From Methanobacteriota archaeon (GTDB lineage: Archaea > Thermoplasmatota > Poseidoniia > MGIII > CG-Epi1), in NCBI GenBank assembly GCA_002731905.1, contig PCBV01000049.1, positions 1-5,601 on the forward strand: a stretch of DNA of 5,601 nucleotides, read 5' to 3'. Of this stretch, positions 1 to 5,601 are shown piece after piece. Position 1 is the first letter of the stretch; each line of letters begins with the position of its first letter. The position numbers were made by a program, and so were the translations under genes. The notes under the pieces are model-generated. The model was not told the origin of the DNA. It saw nothing but the letters and a program-made list of their open reading frames with translations, and did not search any database.

Positions 1-1401
1 GGTCATCGCTTCCCTGATAGTGAGCATACGCATTAGGTCCTGCTCAGCGCCTAAGTCGATATGGACACCGCGCTGCGCCAGCTTAGTAGTGTAAATTGAA
101 TGTTCAGATGTTACGTAGCAGACTGCGTCAGCCACAACGCAAGCTAGCATCAGCGGCAGGATAATCTGGTAATCGCCTGACATCTCGAAGAGCAGCACGA
201 TGGCGGTAAGTGTTCCGCGTGTCGCTGCGGCCGCAAACGCGGCCATTCCCACCAGCGCGTACGCTCCTGCGGGTGCGGTGAAGCCGAGTGGTGCAACCAG
301 CATCCCAAAAGTGGCTCCGAGTGCAGCACCCAAAAACAGCGACGGCGTGAAGACGCCACCGGAGGCTCCGCTACCGATGGATATAGAGGTCGCAAGCAGC
401 TTGAGAGCGAAAAGCGCAGCCAGTAGCAGTGTCAGGTTTCCCAACGCCAGGATTCCGTCAGGACCGCGCAGCCGCGTGGTATTGGCCTGCCCCTGCAGCA
501 TCCCGTGTGTAACGTCGAAACCATTGCCTAGTACCTCGGGGAACGAGAGTGCAATCACCCCTACTGCGAGTCCGCCCAGCGCAGTCTGCGCCGGTAGTGG
601 TACCTGTTTCAGCCTCGCAGCGAGCCGGTCAACGCTGAAGAGCAGCTTGATGAAACCAGTCGCCGCCAGTCCCGCCAAAACTCCCAGCACGAGGTAAAGC
701 AAATACTCCAGCGGTGACCGCAGGCTGTAGGGAGGCAAGCTATCGAAAGCCGTCAGGTCGCCCTTGAGGGTGCGCGCAACCGCAGTGGCGATGACTGACG
801 CTACCACAAGTGGGATGAACGAACGGGTGCGAAACTCGGTCAGTATCAGCTCAATGGCAAAAATTACGCCCCCTAGCGGAGCATTGAACGCCGTGGTCAG
901 TGCCGCCGCGGCACCGCAGCCGACCAGAGTGCGGGTTTCCTCGACGGATAACCCAGTGCGTTGCCCCACCTCAGAGCCAAAGGTAGAAGCCATCAGGATT
1001 AGCGGGCCGATGCGCCCCAGTGAAAAACCGGTGCCAATGCAAGTTGCTGCTGCAGCACCTTTGGCGAGAGCAACGCGTGTACTGAGCCGTGCCTGCTTGA
1101 CAGCCACCGCTTCCATCACGACCGGAACGCCGTGACCCCGCGCTTCGTGTGCGTAGTATTTGATGATTAGACCTGCCACTAGTCCACCGGTGACAGGAAC
1201 GAGCAGGGCCCAGAAGCCTAGGTCATGCGCAAGAAAGCCACCGTCACGATAGAAGAGCCACTGCACGCCGTCAATCAACTGCAGGAAGAGCCACGCCAGG
1301 CACGCCACAGCCGCGCCTGTAATACCAGCCAATATGTTGAGCCGGAACATCGGCGAAGCTGTAACACTTTGCAGCCGCTCGGGTGGTGTCGAGATGTTCA
1401 T
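1..1401 (-). CDS. ClC-family chloride channel/transporter with C-terminal CBS region (partial, 3' end cut)
   Basis: Integral membrane anion channel or transporter of the ClC family. The frame is open from an ATG at 1401 to the window edge, giving 467 residues with no stop. Many hydrophobic helices are visible from about residue 20 to 430. Family motifs appear in order: GHGVP (89-93, the GSGIP selectivity loop, Ser replaced by His), GRIGP (129-133, the GREGP loop), FNAPLGGVIFAIEL (172-185), GSGASGGVFTP (343-353), FEMSGDYQIILPL (405-417), and a Tyr (437) where the chloride-coordinating tyrosine is expected. The last residues (LTIREAMT) look like the start of a CBS domain, a cytoplasmic nucleotide-sensing module common after ClC cores. 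The gating glutamate is Ile131, and the internal proton glutamate position appears to be Leu185, so a passive channel is inferred rather than an H+/Cl- exchanger. The start overlaps the map stop in an ATGA, which implies translational coupling. A weak GGAAG lies 10 bases upstream. Confidence 0.93.
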   Translation of the reverse strand, partial: MNISTPPERLQSVTASPMFRLNILAGITGAAVACLAWLFLQLIDGVQWLFYRDGGFLAHDLGFWALLVPVTGGLVAGLIIKYYAHEARGHGVPVVMEAVAVKQARLSTRVALAKGAAAATCIGTGFSLGRIGPLILMASTFGSEVGQRTGLSVEETRTLVGCGAAAALTTAFNAPLGGVIFAIELILTEFRTRSFIPLVVASVIATAVARTLKGDLTAFDSLPPYSLRSPLEYLLYLVLGVLAGLAATGFIKLLFSVDRLAARLKQVPLPAQTALGGLAVGVIALSFPEVLGNGFDVTHGMLQGQANTTRLRGPDGILALGNLTLLLAALFALKLLATSISIGSGASGGVFTPSLFLGAALGATFGMLVAPLGFTAPAGAYALVGMAAFAAAATRGTLTAIVLLFEMSGDYQIILPLMLACVVADAVCYVTSEHSIYTTKLAQRGVHIDLGAEQDLMRMLTIREAMT

Positions 1402-2288
1402 TGGGTAAGCACTTCCACGCCGCTACTAGTGAGTAGCAGCGTATGCTCTGCTTGCGTGACCATGCCATGGCCCAGTTCGTCAAGGACTGGATAGTAAGCC
1501 ACGGCACCCGCACGCAGCAGCTTCTGTAACGAAGGCTGCGGGTCGTCGTTGAACGCGTGAAGCCAACGCTCGGCGAAGGGGAGTCCGTGGAACTCGCTTC
1601 GAATTCGCTCTAGCAACTCTACAGCTTCCGAATCACGCACGCGGACCGGTCGTACAAAGTGGTAAATGTTGGAATTGCGCTTACCGCCTACACGACCGGC
1701 GCCGTTAGTTGCGAATGGCTCGACAGCGATGACGTCATCCTTGCGGAGCACCGTGCCACGAAAGCCACTGACGCTGGGAATCGAGATGCCACAGTGCAGG
1801 TCGTAGCGCTTGATACCGTGGCCGGTCAGATTGGCAACTGGGCGTAGTCCGTACGACTCGATAGTCTCCTGTACAGCGCTGCCGAGCAACGAAGTATTGA
1901 CGCCGGGCGCAGTCATCTCAATCACCCGTTGCAGCGCCTCTCGCGCGGCGTCGCGCATTTCATCATGCCGCGAAGCGGCAATTTCGATGGTGAGAGCGTT
2001 GTCACCTATGTATCCCCCAATCTCGACTCCCACGTCTAGCTTCACCAGCGCACCCGTGCTGAAGCGGCGACTGGTACGTGACGACGGCGTCCAGTGTGCC
2101 GCCTCCTCGTCGGTGGCGATGTTGACCGGGAACGCTAGGCCACCGCCGTTTCGGCGCACATAAGTCTCGATTTTCTCGACCGTTGCCAGCACGTCGGCAC
2201 CTTCACAGATTAACGGACGGCCGTATTGCAATGCATCACGCGCCAGTTCGCCAGCCTGCCGCCACTGCGCAAGTTCTTCAGCTTGCAA
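1398..2288 (-). CDS. map: Methionine aminopeptidase, type II
   Basis: Cytosolic metalloprotease that removes the initiator methionine from new proteins. At 296 residues it has the usual length of archaeal type II enzymes. All five metal ligands are visible: Asp85 (LDVGVEIGG), Asp96 (IGDNA), His157 (TGHGI), Glu190 (VEPF) and Glu281 (QAEHTLLL). The substrate-site histidines appear as His65 (EEAAHW) and His165 (LHCGISIP). The segment between the third and last ligand groups (about 210-270) is the helical insertion that separates type II from type I. The start is a TTG at 2288, inside the last 11 bases of tsaC. It is supported by a GGAGG six bases upstream and by the N-terminus (EELAQWRQAGELARDAL), which matches where the family begins. 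The stop TGA overlaps the ATG of the ClC gene. The fold and active site look intact, and I see nothing missing. Confidence 0.96.
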   Translation of the reverse strand: MQAEELAQWRQAGELARDALQYGRPLICEGADVLATVEKIETYVRRNGGGLAFPVNIATDEEAAHWTPSSRTSRRFSTGALVKLDVGVEIGGYIGDNALTIEIAASRHDEMRDAAREALQRVIEMTAPGVNTSLLGSAVQETIESYGLRPVANLTGHGIKRYDLHCGISIPSVSGFRGTVLRKDDVIAVEPFATNGAGRVGGKRNSNIYHFVRPVRVRDSEAVELLERIRSEFHGLPFAERWLHAFNDDPQPSLQKLLRAGAVAYYPVLDELGHGMVTQAEHTLLLTSSGVEVLTQ

Positions 2289-2853
2289 GCGAAGCCTCCA
2301 GCTCTACCGTGGAAATTACGCCTTCGCGCAGCACCTTGCAATCTCCAGATGCGTGGATGAGCACGATGGTCGATGCAACACCCTGCGGGGCCACTCCGTC
2401 TAGATAGTGTGCGTTGTCGCCAAATGCCCTATGCGCCTCTGCCAGTGACTCTGCAGGTGGCTCACCGCGACGATTAGCGCTGGTTGTAATGACCGGCAAA
2501 TCATCTGCTAGTGCCAGTGCGACGGGATGGTCAGGAACGCGCAAACCAATTGTTCCGTCACGGCTGACGCCAGTTGGCAGCTTACACGTGGCGGGCAGCA
2601 CTAGTGTCAGTGGTCCCGGCATCCAGCGCGCAGCGAGCCGCTCTGCTGTCGGCGAACACTCGCCCAGCTCCCAAAGCTGCTCCACTGCGCCGACCATCAC
2701 GCTGAGCCCATTCGAGGAGCGCAATTTAAGCCGCAGCAACCGCGCCACTGCCGCGCCATCCAGCGCAGCGCAGCCGAGTCCCCATAGCGTGTCAGTTGGG
2801 TAGACCAACAGCCCCCCGCTCCACAAGTGTGCCCGCGCCGCGTTGATTTCCAC
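2278..2853 (-). CDS. tsaC: Threonylcarbamoyl-AMP synthase (TsaC/Sua5/YrdC family)
   Basis: Makes L-threonylcarbamoyladenylate from threonine, bicarbonate and ATP. This is the first step of t6A37 formation on ANN-decoding tRNAs; the KEOPS complex then transfers the group. With the GTG start the protein has 191 residues, matching the single-domain TsaC/YrdC form and not the longer Sua5 form. Visible motifs are YPTDTLWGLGC (18-28), KLRSSNGL (43-50, the K-x-R motif), PGPLTLVL (79-86), a TSAN-RRGEPP loop (124-133), STIV (161-164) and VLREG (174-178). The frame is also open upstream to a TTG at 2934, but that start would overlap citrate synthase by 44 bases and add a tail with no family match. GTG at 2853 leaves a 37-base gap after the citrate synthase stop, so I prefer it, although no clear Shine-Dalgarno precedes it. 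The paralogous YciO role cannot be fully excluded, but the motifs fit TsaC. Confidence 0.9.
   Translation of the reverse strand: MEINAARAHLWSGGLLVYPTDTLWGLGCAALDGAAVARLLRLKLRSSNGLSVMVGAVEQLWELGECSPTAERLAARWMPGPLTLVLPATCKLPTGVSRDGTIGLRVPDHPVALALADDLPVITTSANRRGEPPAESLAEAHRAFGDNAHYLDGVAPQGVASTIVLIHASGDCKVLREGVISTVELEASLAS
2295..2299 (-). promoter_or_regulatory. Shine-Dalgarno site of map
   Basis: On the minus strand GGAGG is followed by six bases (CTTCGC) and then the TTG that opens the methionine aminopeptidase frame. The site lies inside the tsaC coding sequence. It decides the choice of the unusual TTG start, since no ATG or GTG start lies nearby in that frame. Confidence 0.75.
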
Positions 2854-2890
2854 GCCACGCCAGCAGCGGTCGCCAAAACCGTTTGCGGTC

Positions 2891-4033
2891 TCAGCGCTGC
2901 TCGAGCGGGACGTAGGTGCGATCCGCCTTGCCAACGTAGCGTGCGCGGGGCCGGATTAACTGGTTGTTGCCATACTGTTCGAGCACGTGCGCAGTCCAGC
3001 CGGCGACACGTGACATCGCAAAAAGCGGCGTGAAAAGGTCGGTCGGAATATTGAGTCCGTAGAGCAGCGTTGCCGAGTAGAAGTCAACGTTGGTGACGAG
3101 CGGCTTGGCCGCCTTGACTTCCTTCTCGATGGATACACTGGTATCGAAAAGTACCGTGTCGCCTCGCTCCTCCCATAACGCCCGTGACGATGCCTTCAGG
3201 TGCGGCGCGCGAGGGTCGTCGACCTTGTAGACGCGGTGGCCGAAACCCATGATGCGTTGCTTGGTCGCAATCTTCTCCTCCACCCATCCAGCGGCGCGGT
3301 CAGGTGAGCCTACCTTGAGTATCATCTCCATCGCGCGCTCGTTAGCGCCGCCGTGAAGTGGACCACTGAGCGTTCCGACGGCGGAAGTGATAGCCGAATG
3401 GAGGTTTGCCAGCGTACCTGCAGTTACGCGCCCCGAAAAGGTGGATGCGTTGAAACCGTGGTCGGCGAGCAGGATTAGATACAGGTCGAGTGCCTTCACC
3501 TGCGTTTCAGTCGGCTCGCTGTCGAGCAGCATCCGCAGGAAATCGTCAGCGTGCCCTCGTTCAGGGTCGGCCTCAACTGGCTCCAGCCCTTCGCGGAGGC
3601 GGTGAATCATCGCCACCGCGGCTGCAATCTGCCCCACAAGTCGCAGTGCCTTGGGTGGCAGCTCCTTCAACGCCACGTTCGACTCGTAGTGGCCCAGTGC
3701 CGAGACGACGGTGCGCAGCGTACTCATGGGCGAGGTGCTACCGGCGAGCTGCTCGATAACCTGCTTCACCTCGGACGGCAGCACGCGAGCGGCGCCGATA
3801 CACGCGCGCATGGCAGCCAGTCGCTCAGGAGAAGGTAGTTCTCGGTCGTAGAGCAGGCAGACCACCTCCTCGAAGCTGGAACTGGCAGCCAAGTCGTCAA
3901 TCGCGTAACCGCAATATTTCAGAATGCCCTTCTCGCCGTCGATAAAGCTGAGCGTCGTGTCGGCTGCGACGATACCTGCCAACCCCTTGGTAGGTTCGGG
4001 AAGTGCCGTGCTCGCCTCACTGCGTGAAGTCAC
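2891..4033 (-). CDS. gltA: Citrate synthase
   Basis: Condenses acetyl-CoA and oxaloacetate to citrate at entry to the TCA cycle. From the GTG start it has 380 residues, the size of the short dimeric form common in archaea and Gram-positive bacteria. The N-terminus has the expected KGLAGIVAADTTLSFIDGEK pattern followed by a GYAIDDLA segment. The catalytic triad is present: His227 (GPLHGGANE), His266 (GFGHRVYK) and Asp317 (NVDFYSA). Downstream arginine-containing motifs (MSRVAGW, IRPRARY) are also intact. The frame extends seven codons further to a TTG at 4054, but that codon sits inside an AT-rich promoter-like element, so GTG at 4033 is preferred. A 2-methylcitrate synthase role is possible because the two families are close; no prp-type gene is nearby to favour it. 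The stop lies 37 bases before the preferred tsaC start. Confidence 0.94.
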   Translation of the reverse strand: MTSRSEASTALPEPTKGLAGIVAADTTLSFIDGEKGILKYCGYAIDDLAASSSFEEVVCLLYDRELPSPERLAAMRACIGAARVLPSEVKQVIEQLAGSTSPMSTLRTVVSALGHYESNVALKELPPKALRLVGQIAAAVAMIHRLREGLEPVEADPERGHADDFLRMLLDSEPTETQVKALDLYLILLADHGFNASTFSGRVTAGTLANLHSAITSAVGTLSGPLHGGANERAMEMILKVGSPDRAAGWVEEKIATKQRIMGFGHRVYKVDDPRAPHLKASSRALWEERGDTVLFDTSVSIEKEVKAAKPLVTNVDFYSATLLYGLNIPTDLFTPLFAMSRVAGWTAHVLEQYGNNQLIRPRARYVGKADRTYVPLEQR

Positions 4034-4049
4034 GGCCAGCGCACGGCAG

Positions 4050-4065
4050 TCCAATATTTAGTGTT
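4050..4065 (-). promoter_or_regulatory. Possible TATA-type promoter of gltA
   Basis: The 42-base spacer between the MazG stop and the citrate synthase GTG contains, on the minus strand, CACTAAATATTGG, an AT-rich box in otherwise GC-rich DNA. Its centre is about 24 bases upstream of the GTG, close to the usual distance from an archaeal TATA box to the transcription start. No Shine-Dalgarno precedes the GTG, which would fit a leaderless or near-leaderless message. This rests on position and composition only. Confidence 0.35.
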
Positions 4066-4075
4066 TGCCGAATTT

Positions 4076-4408
4076 TCAGTCGGGAGGCTCGTAGCGCGTC
4101 ACACGGACGCCGAGGTCTCCCTGAATGGCGGGACGCTGCATTACCTCTTCCAGCTTGGCGTCGAACGCTGCCTCCAGGTCTAGGTCCATGGCAATAGCGT
4201 GGCCGAGGGTCAGGATGAGAAGGTCGGCCAGCTCCTCTGCCCGCTCCGATTGGGGCTTGCCTTTCGTGATGCACTCGGCCAATTCACCAAGTTCCTCCAT
4301 CGTCAGCAGCAGCCGGTAAGCCATGTCATGGCCGTTATTCTCGGCAAACTCGTGCTTTTCATGGAAGGTTCGCACACGACCCAGCATTTGCGCAAAGCTT
4401 TGCGACAT
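4076..4408 (-). CDS. MazG-like nucleotide pyrophosphohydrolase
   Basis: Small all-alpha NTP pyrophosphohydrolase of 110 residues, the size of single-domain MazG-like proteins. Such enzymes hydrolyse (d)NTPs, often non-canonical ones, to the monophosphate and pyrophosphate using Mg2+. The metal-binding acidic motifs are visible: EELGE at 38-42 and EELAD at 58-62, followed by the expected helix ending in AFDAKLEEVMQR (81-92). The ATG at 4408 is preceded by GAGGT with a short three-base spacer. The gene follows the Asn-synthase/Pcc1 fusion by 22 bases and is probably co-transcribed with it. The C-terminal tail after residue 92 is short and carries no recognisable domain. The exact substrate cannot be told from sequence; dUTPase-like or house-cleaning roles are both possible. 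Confidence 0.88.
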   Translation of the reverse strand: MSQSFAQMLGRVRTFHEKHEFAENNGHDMAYRLLLTMEELGELAECITKGKPQSERAEELADLLILTLGHAIAMDLDLEAAFDAKLEEVMQRPAIQGDLGVRVTRYEPPD

Positions 4409-4411
4409 GGT

Positions 4412-4416
4412 ACCTC
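4412..4416 (-). promoter_or_regulatory. Likely Shine-Dalgarno site of the MazG-like gene
   Basis: GAGGT on the minus strand, three bases before the ATG at 4408. The spacing is short. A second G-rich stretch (GGGGGTG) lies a few bases further upstream in the same 22-base spacer and could serve instead. Confidence 0.4.
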
Positions 4417-4430
4417 AGCACCCCCGGCAT

Positions 4431-5363
4431 CTAGTCCTTTTCGGCCACTTTCGCCGCGAGCGCGACGCACGCCAAGAAGTCCTCCGCCGCCTCGCGCAGG
4501 CTCCCCACACTTGCGGCAGCAATCTGCGCCTCGAGTGTCACACCATTGCGTTCCAGCGTCACCCAACCGCCGTTGTCGGGACCAGTCGCGGCGGCAACCG
4601 CTTTTGCAATAGCGGCGGAGGGGAAGCGCAGCGTCAGCACCAGCCGTTGCTGTTGCGCGCTGCGCAGTGCCTTCTGCGCTCCACTGCCGTATTGCGCCGC
4701 TTTTTTCGGTCGCTGCACAATTGCCGCTGGCAGACCCAAGCGAGTAGCTGCTGCGCGCAATGGTGCCTTGCCGGGCGCAGCGATGCGCTCCGACTGCGAA
4801 AACGCTTCAGCGGCGGTGATAACCTTACCATTCAAGAAAGGGCACGCCACTCTGCGGCCGAAGTGGCGCGCAAGCACCTGTTCACGCTGCGGCAACCGCG
4901 CCTGCAACTCCACCACCTCTGCAGCTAAATTAGGGGTTGCACCGTCACGCCGGAAACGGGCATAGCCACCGAAAAGCTCGTCGGCACCCTGCCCGCAGAG
5001 AAGTAAAGAGTGGGTCGCCTCACGAGCAACCAGCCAGAACGGCAGCAGGAACTCCACCTCCTGCCGGGAGAGCGCGGCAGTGGCTGCTAGTTCGTGTCCT
5101 GCCATCGCCATCTGTGTGGGGGAGATTTCAAGAAGAACTATATTTAAATTAAGAAGCGCTGCAGACTCCTCCGCTGCGACTAGGTCGTGCGCGCCTGGCG
5201 TACCAGCTGCCAGCAGCTCCACTTCCACGTAGCGTGACGCTAACATGGCGACCAGCGAGGAGTCGATACCACCTGAGAAAGCGACAGATACTGGCCCATC
5301 CACTGCGTCAGCTACAGCAACTTCGAGCACGGAGGCCAGTTGTGCAATACTCGCGTCGTCCAC
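4431..5363 (-). CDS. Asparagine-synthase-like PP-loop ATPase fused to a KEOPS Pcc1-like domain
   Basis: A two-domain protein of 310 residues from the GTG at 5363. Residues about 25-235 form an asparagine-synthase-type ATP pyrophosphatase domain. It has the PP-loop SGGIDSS (30-36), the GQGADELFGGYARF motif (124-137) and RPKKAAQYGSG (218-228). Enzymes of this fold adenylate a carboxylate and pass it to an amine. The N-terminal glutaminase domain of AsnB is absent, and the PP-loop begins about 30 residues in. From about residue 240 to 307 a different domain follows in the same frame: LVLTLRFPS, then GPDN, then VTLERNGVTLEAQI and GSLREAAEDFL. This pattern matches Pcc1, the small dimerisation subunit of KEOPS, which makes tRNA t6A. 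The linker is only a few residues. The frame also extends to a TTG at 5402, overlapping TBP by 38 bases; GTG sits one base after the TBP stop and is preferred, without a clear Shine-Dalgarno. The substrate is unknown. A link to tRNA modification is an inference from the fusion. Confidence 0.85.
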   Translation of the reverse strand: MDDASIAQLASVLEVAVADAVDGPVSVAFSGGIDSSLVAMLASRYVEVELLAAGTPGAHDLVAAEESAALLNLNIVLLEISPTQMAMAGHELAATAALSRQEVEFLLPFWLVAREATHSLLLCGQGADELFGGYARFRRDGATPNLAAEVVELQARLPQREQVLARHFGRRVACPFLNGKVITAAEAFSQSERIAAPGKAPLRAAATRLGLPAAIVQRPKKAAQYGSGAQKALRSAQQQRLVLTLRFPSAAIAKAVAAATGPDNGGWVTLERNGVTLEAQIAAASVGSLREAAEDFLACVALAAKVAEKD

Positions 5364-5364
5364 G

Positions 5365-5601
5365 TTAGCCGAGCAACGAACTGGCGCGCAGGAATGTTTC
5401 AAGCGCTTTCAGCGCCCGTTTCACGCCCGCCTCGCTACCGATATCAGTCACGACAACTATTCCGGACCGGAACAGGATGAAACTCGCTGCGGGGTTGTCC
5501 AGCCTCAGCACTAGTCCGCTGAAACGAACAGGATCGTACTCAGCCCCTGACAGGGATGCCGCGATAGTGTCAAGGTCGAGTGTGCTACCGAAGTCACAGC
5601 G
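5365..5601 (-). CDS. tbp: TATA-box-binding protein, C-terminal repeat (partial, 5' end cut)
   Basis: The last 78 residues of a TBP-family general transcription factor, which binds and bends the TATA box to recruit TFB and RNA polymerase. The frame enters from the right edge with no start and ends at TAA (5365-5367). The visible part matches the second TBP repeat: LDLDTIAASL, AEYDPVRFSGLVLRL, then FILFRSGIVVVTD, then a C-terminal helix VKRALKALETFLR. The two DNA-intercalating phenylalanines of this repeat appear to be present (Phe27 in RFSGL and Phe44 in ILFRSG, numbered from the window edge). The usual VVTGAKS-like turn reads VVTDIGS, so the protein is somewhat divergent. There is no long acidic tail after the fold. 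The next gene begins one base after the stop, which suggests co-transcription. Confidence 0.88.
   Translation of the reverse strand, partial: RCDFGSTLDLDTIAASLSGAEYDPVRFSGLVLRLDNPAASFILFRSGIVVVTDIGSEAGVKRALKALETFLRASSLLG

Noticed and set aside
200..1135. Long open frames on the plus strand (200-697 and 764-1135).
   Set aside because: They lie antisense to the ClC gene, give low-complexity Ala/Ser/Pro-rich translations with no family pattern, and arise from GC-rich codon use.
2854..2934. TTG start for tsaC at 2934.
   Set aside because: It overlaps citrate synthase by 44 bases and adds 27 residues with no match to the family; the GTG at 2853 fits the normal N-terminus.
4431..5363. Ordinary asparagine synthase B.
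   Set aside because: There is no glutaminase domain, the protein is far shorter than AsnB, and a second unrelated domain follows the PP-loop domain.
5364..5402. TTG start for the Asn-synthase/Pcc1 fusion at 5402.
   Set aside because: It would overlap TBP by 38 bases, has no Shine-Dalgarno, and adds a Cys-containing tail unlike the family; GTG directly after the TBP stop is simpler.
5399..5415. Inverted repeat around AAGCGCTT near the TBP 3' end as an operator or terminator.
   Set aside because: It is short, lies within TBP coding sequence and has no T-tract; it is explained by codons of the Ala/Leu/Lys-rich helix.
1..5601. CRISPR arrays, tRNA/rRNA genes, transposases, T-rich terminators.
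   Set aside because: No regularly spaced repeats, tRNA-like folds, transposase motifs or clear T-tracts in spacers were seen.

Overview
The window looks like a chromosomal segment of an archaeon. The evidence is a TATA-binding protein (TBP) fragment, a type II (archaeal/eukaryotic-type) methionine aminopeptidase, a KEOPS Pcc1-like domain, and a mix of Shine-Dalgarno-led and apparently leader-poor starts. A euryarchaeal lineage is plausible, but the sequence alone does not fix the phylum. The DNA is moderately GC-rich. I see no mobile element, RNA gene or CRISPR array.

All seven genes lie on the minus strand and are tightly packed, so they read from the right edge to the left. They are: the C-terminal end of TBP (5365-5601, cut by the window); a fused protein with an asparagine-synthase-like PP-loop ATPase domain followed by a Pcc1-like domain (4431-5363); a MazG-like nucleotide pyrophosphohydrolase (4076-4408); citrate synthase (2891-4033); a TsaC/YrdC-type threonylcarbamoyl-AMP synthase (2278-2853); type II methionine aminopeptidase (1398-2288); and a ClC-family chloride channel/transporter whose C-terminal CBS region is cut by the left edge (1-1401). 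Gaps are 1 to about 42 bases, and two junctions overlap (11 bases for tsaC/map, 4 bases for map/ClC). There is no gene-free stretch above 300 bases.

Most of the genes are housekeeping: transcription initiation (TBP), tRNA t6A37 synthesis (TsaC, perhaps the Pcc1 fusion), protein N-terminal processing (Map), nucleotide-pool cleaning (MazG) and central carbon metabolism (citrate synthase). The ClC protein is the only membrane protein. The only spacer with promoter-like content is the one before citrate synthase, so the array may be two transcription units: TBP to MazG, then citrate synthase to ClC.

The most notable item is the in-frame fusion of a glutaminase-less asparagine-synthase-like domain to a Pcc1-like domain, close to a gene for the first step of t6A synthesis. 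This raises the possibility of an amide-ligase or adenylation activity tied to KEOPS or tRNA. The second is the ClC protein, which lacks both glutamates that define proton-coupled, gated ClC exchangers and so is predicted to be a passive anion channel.
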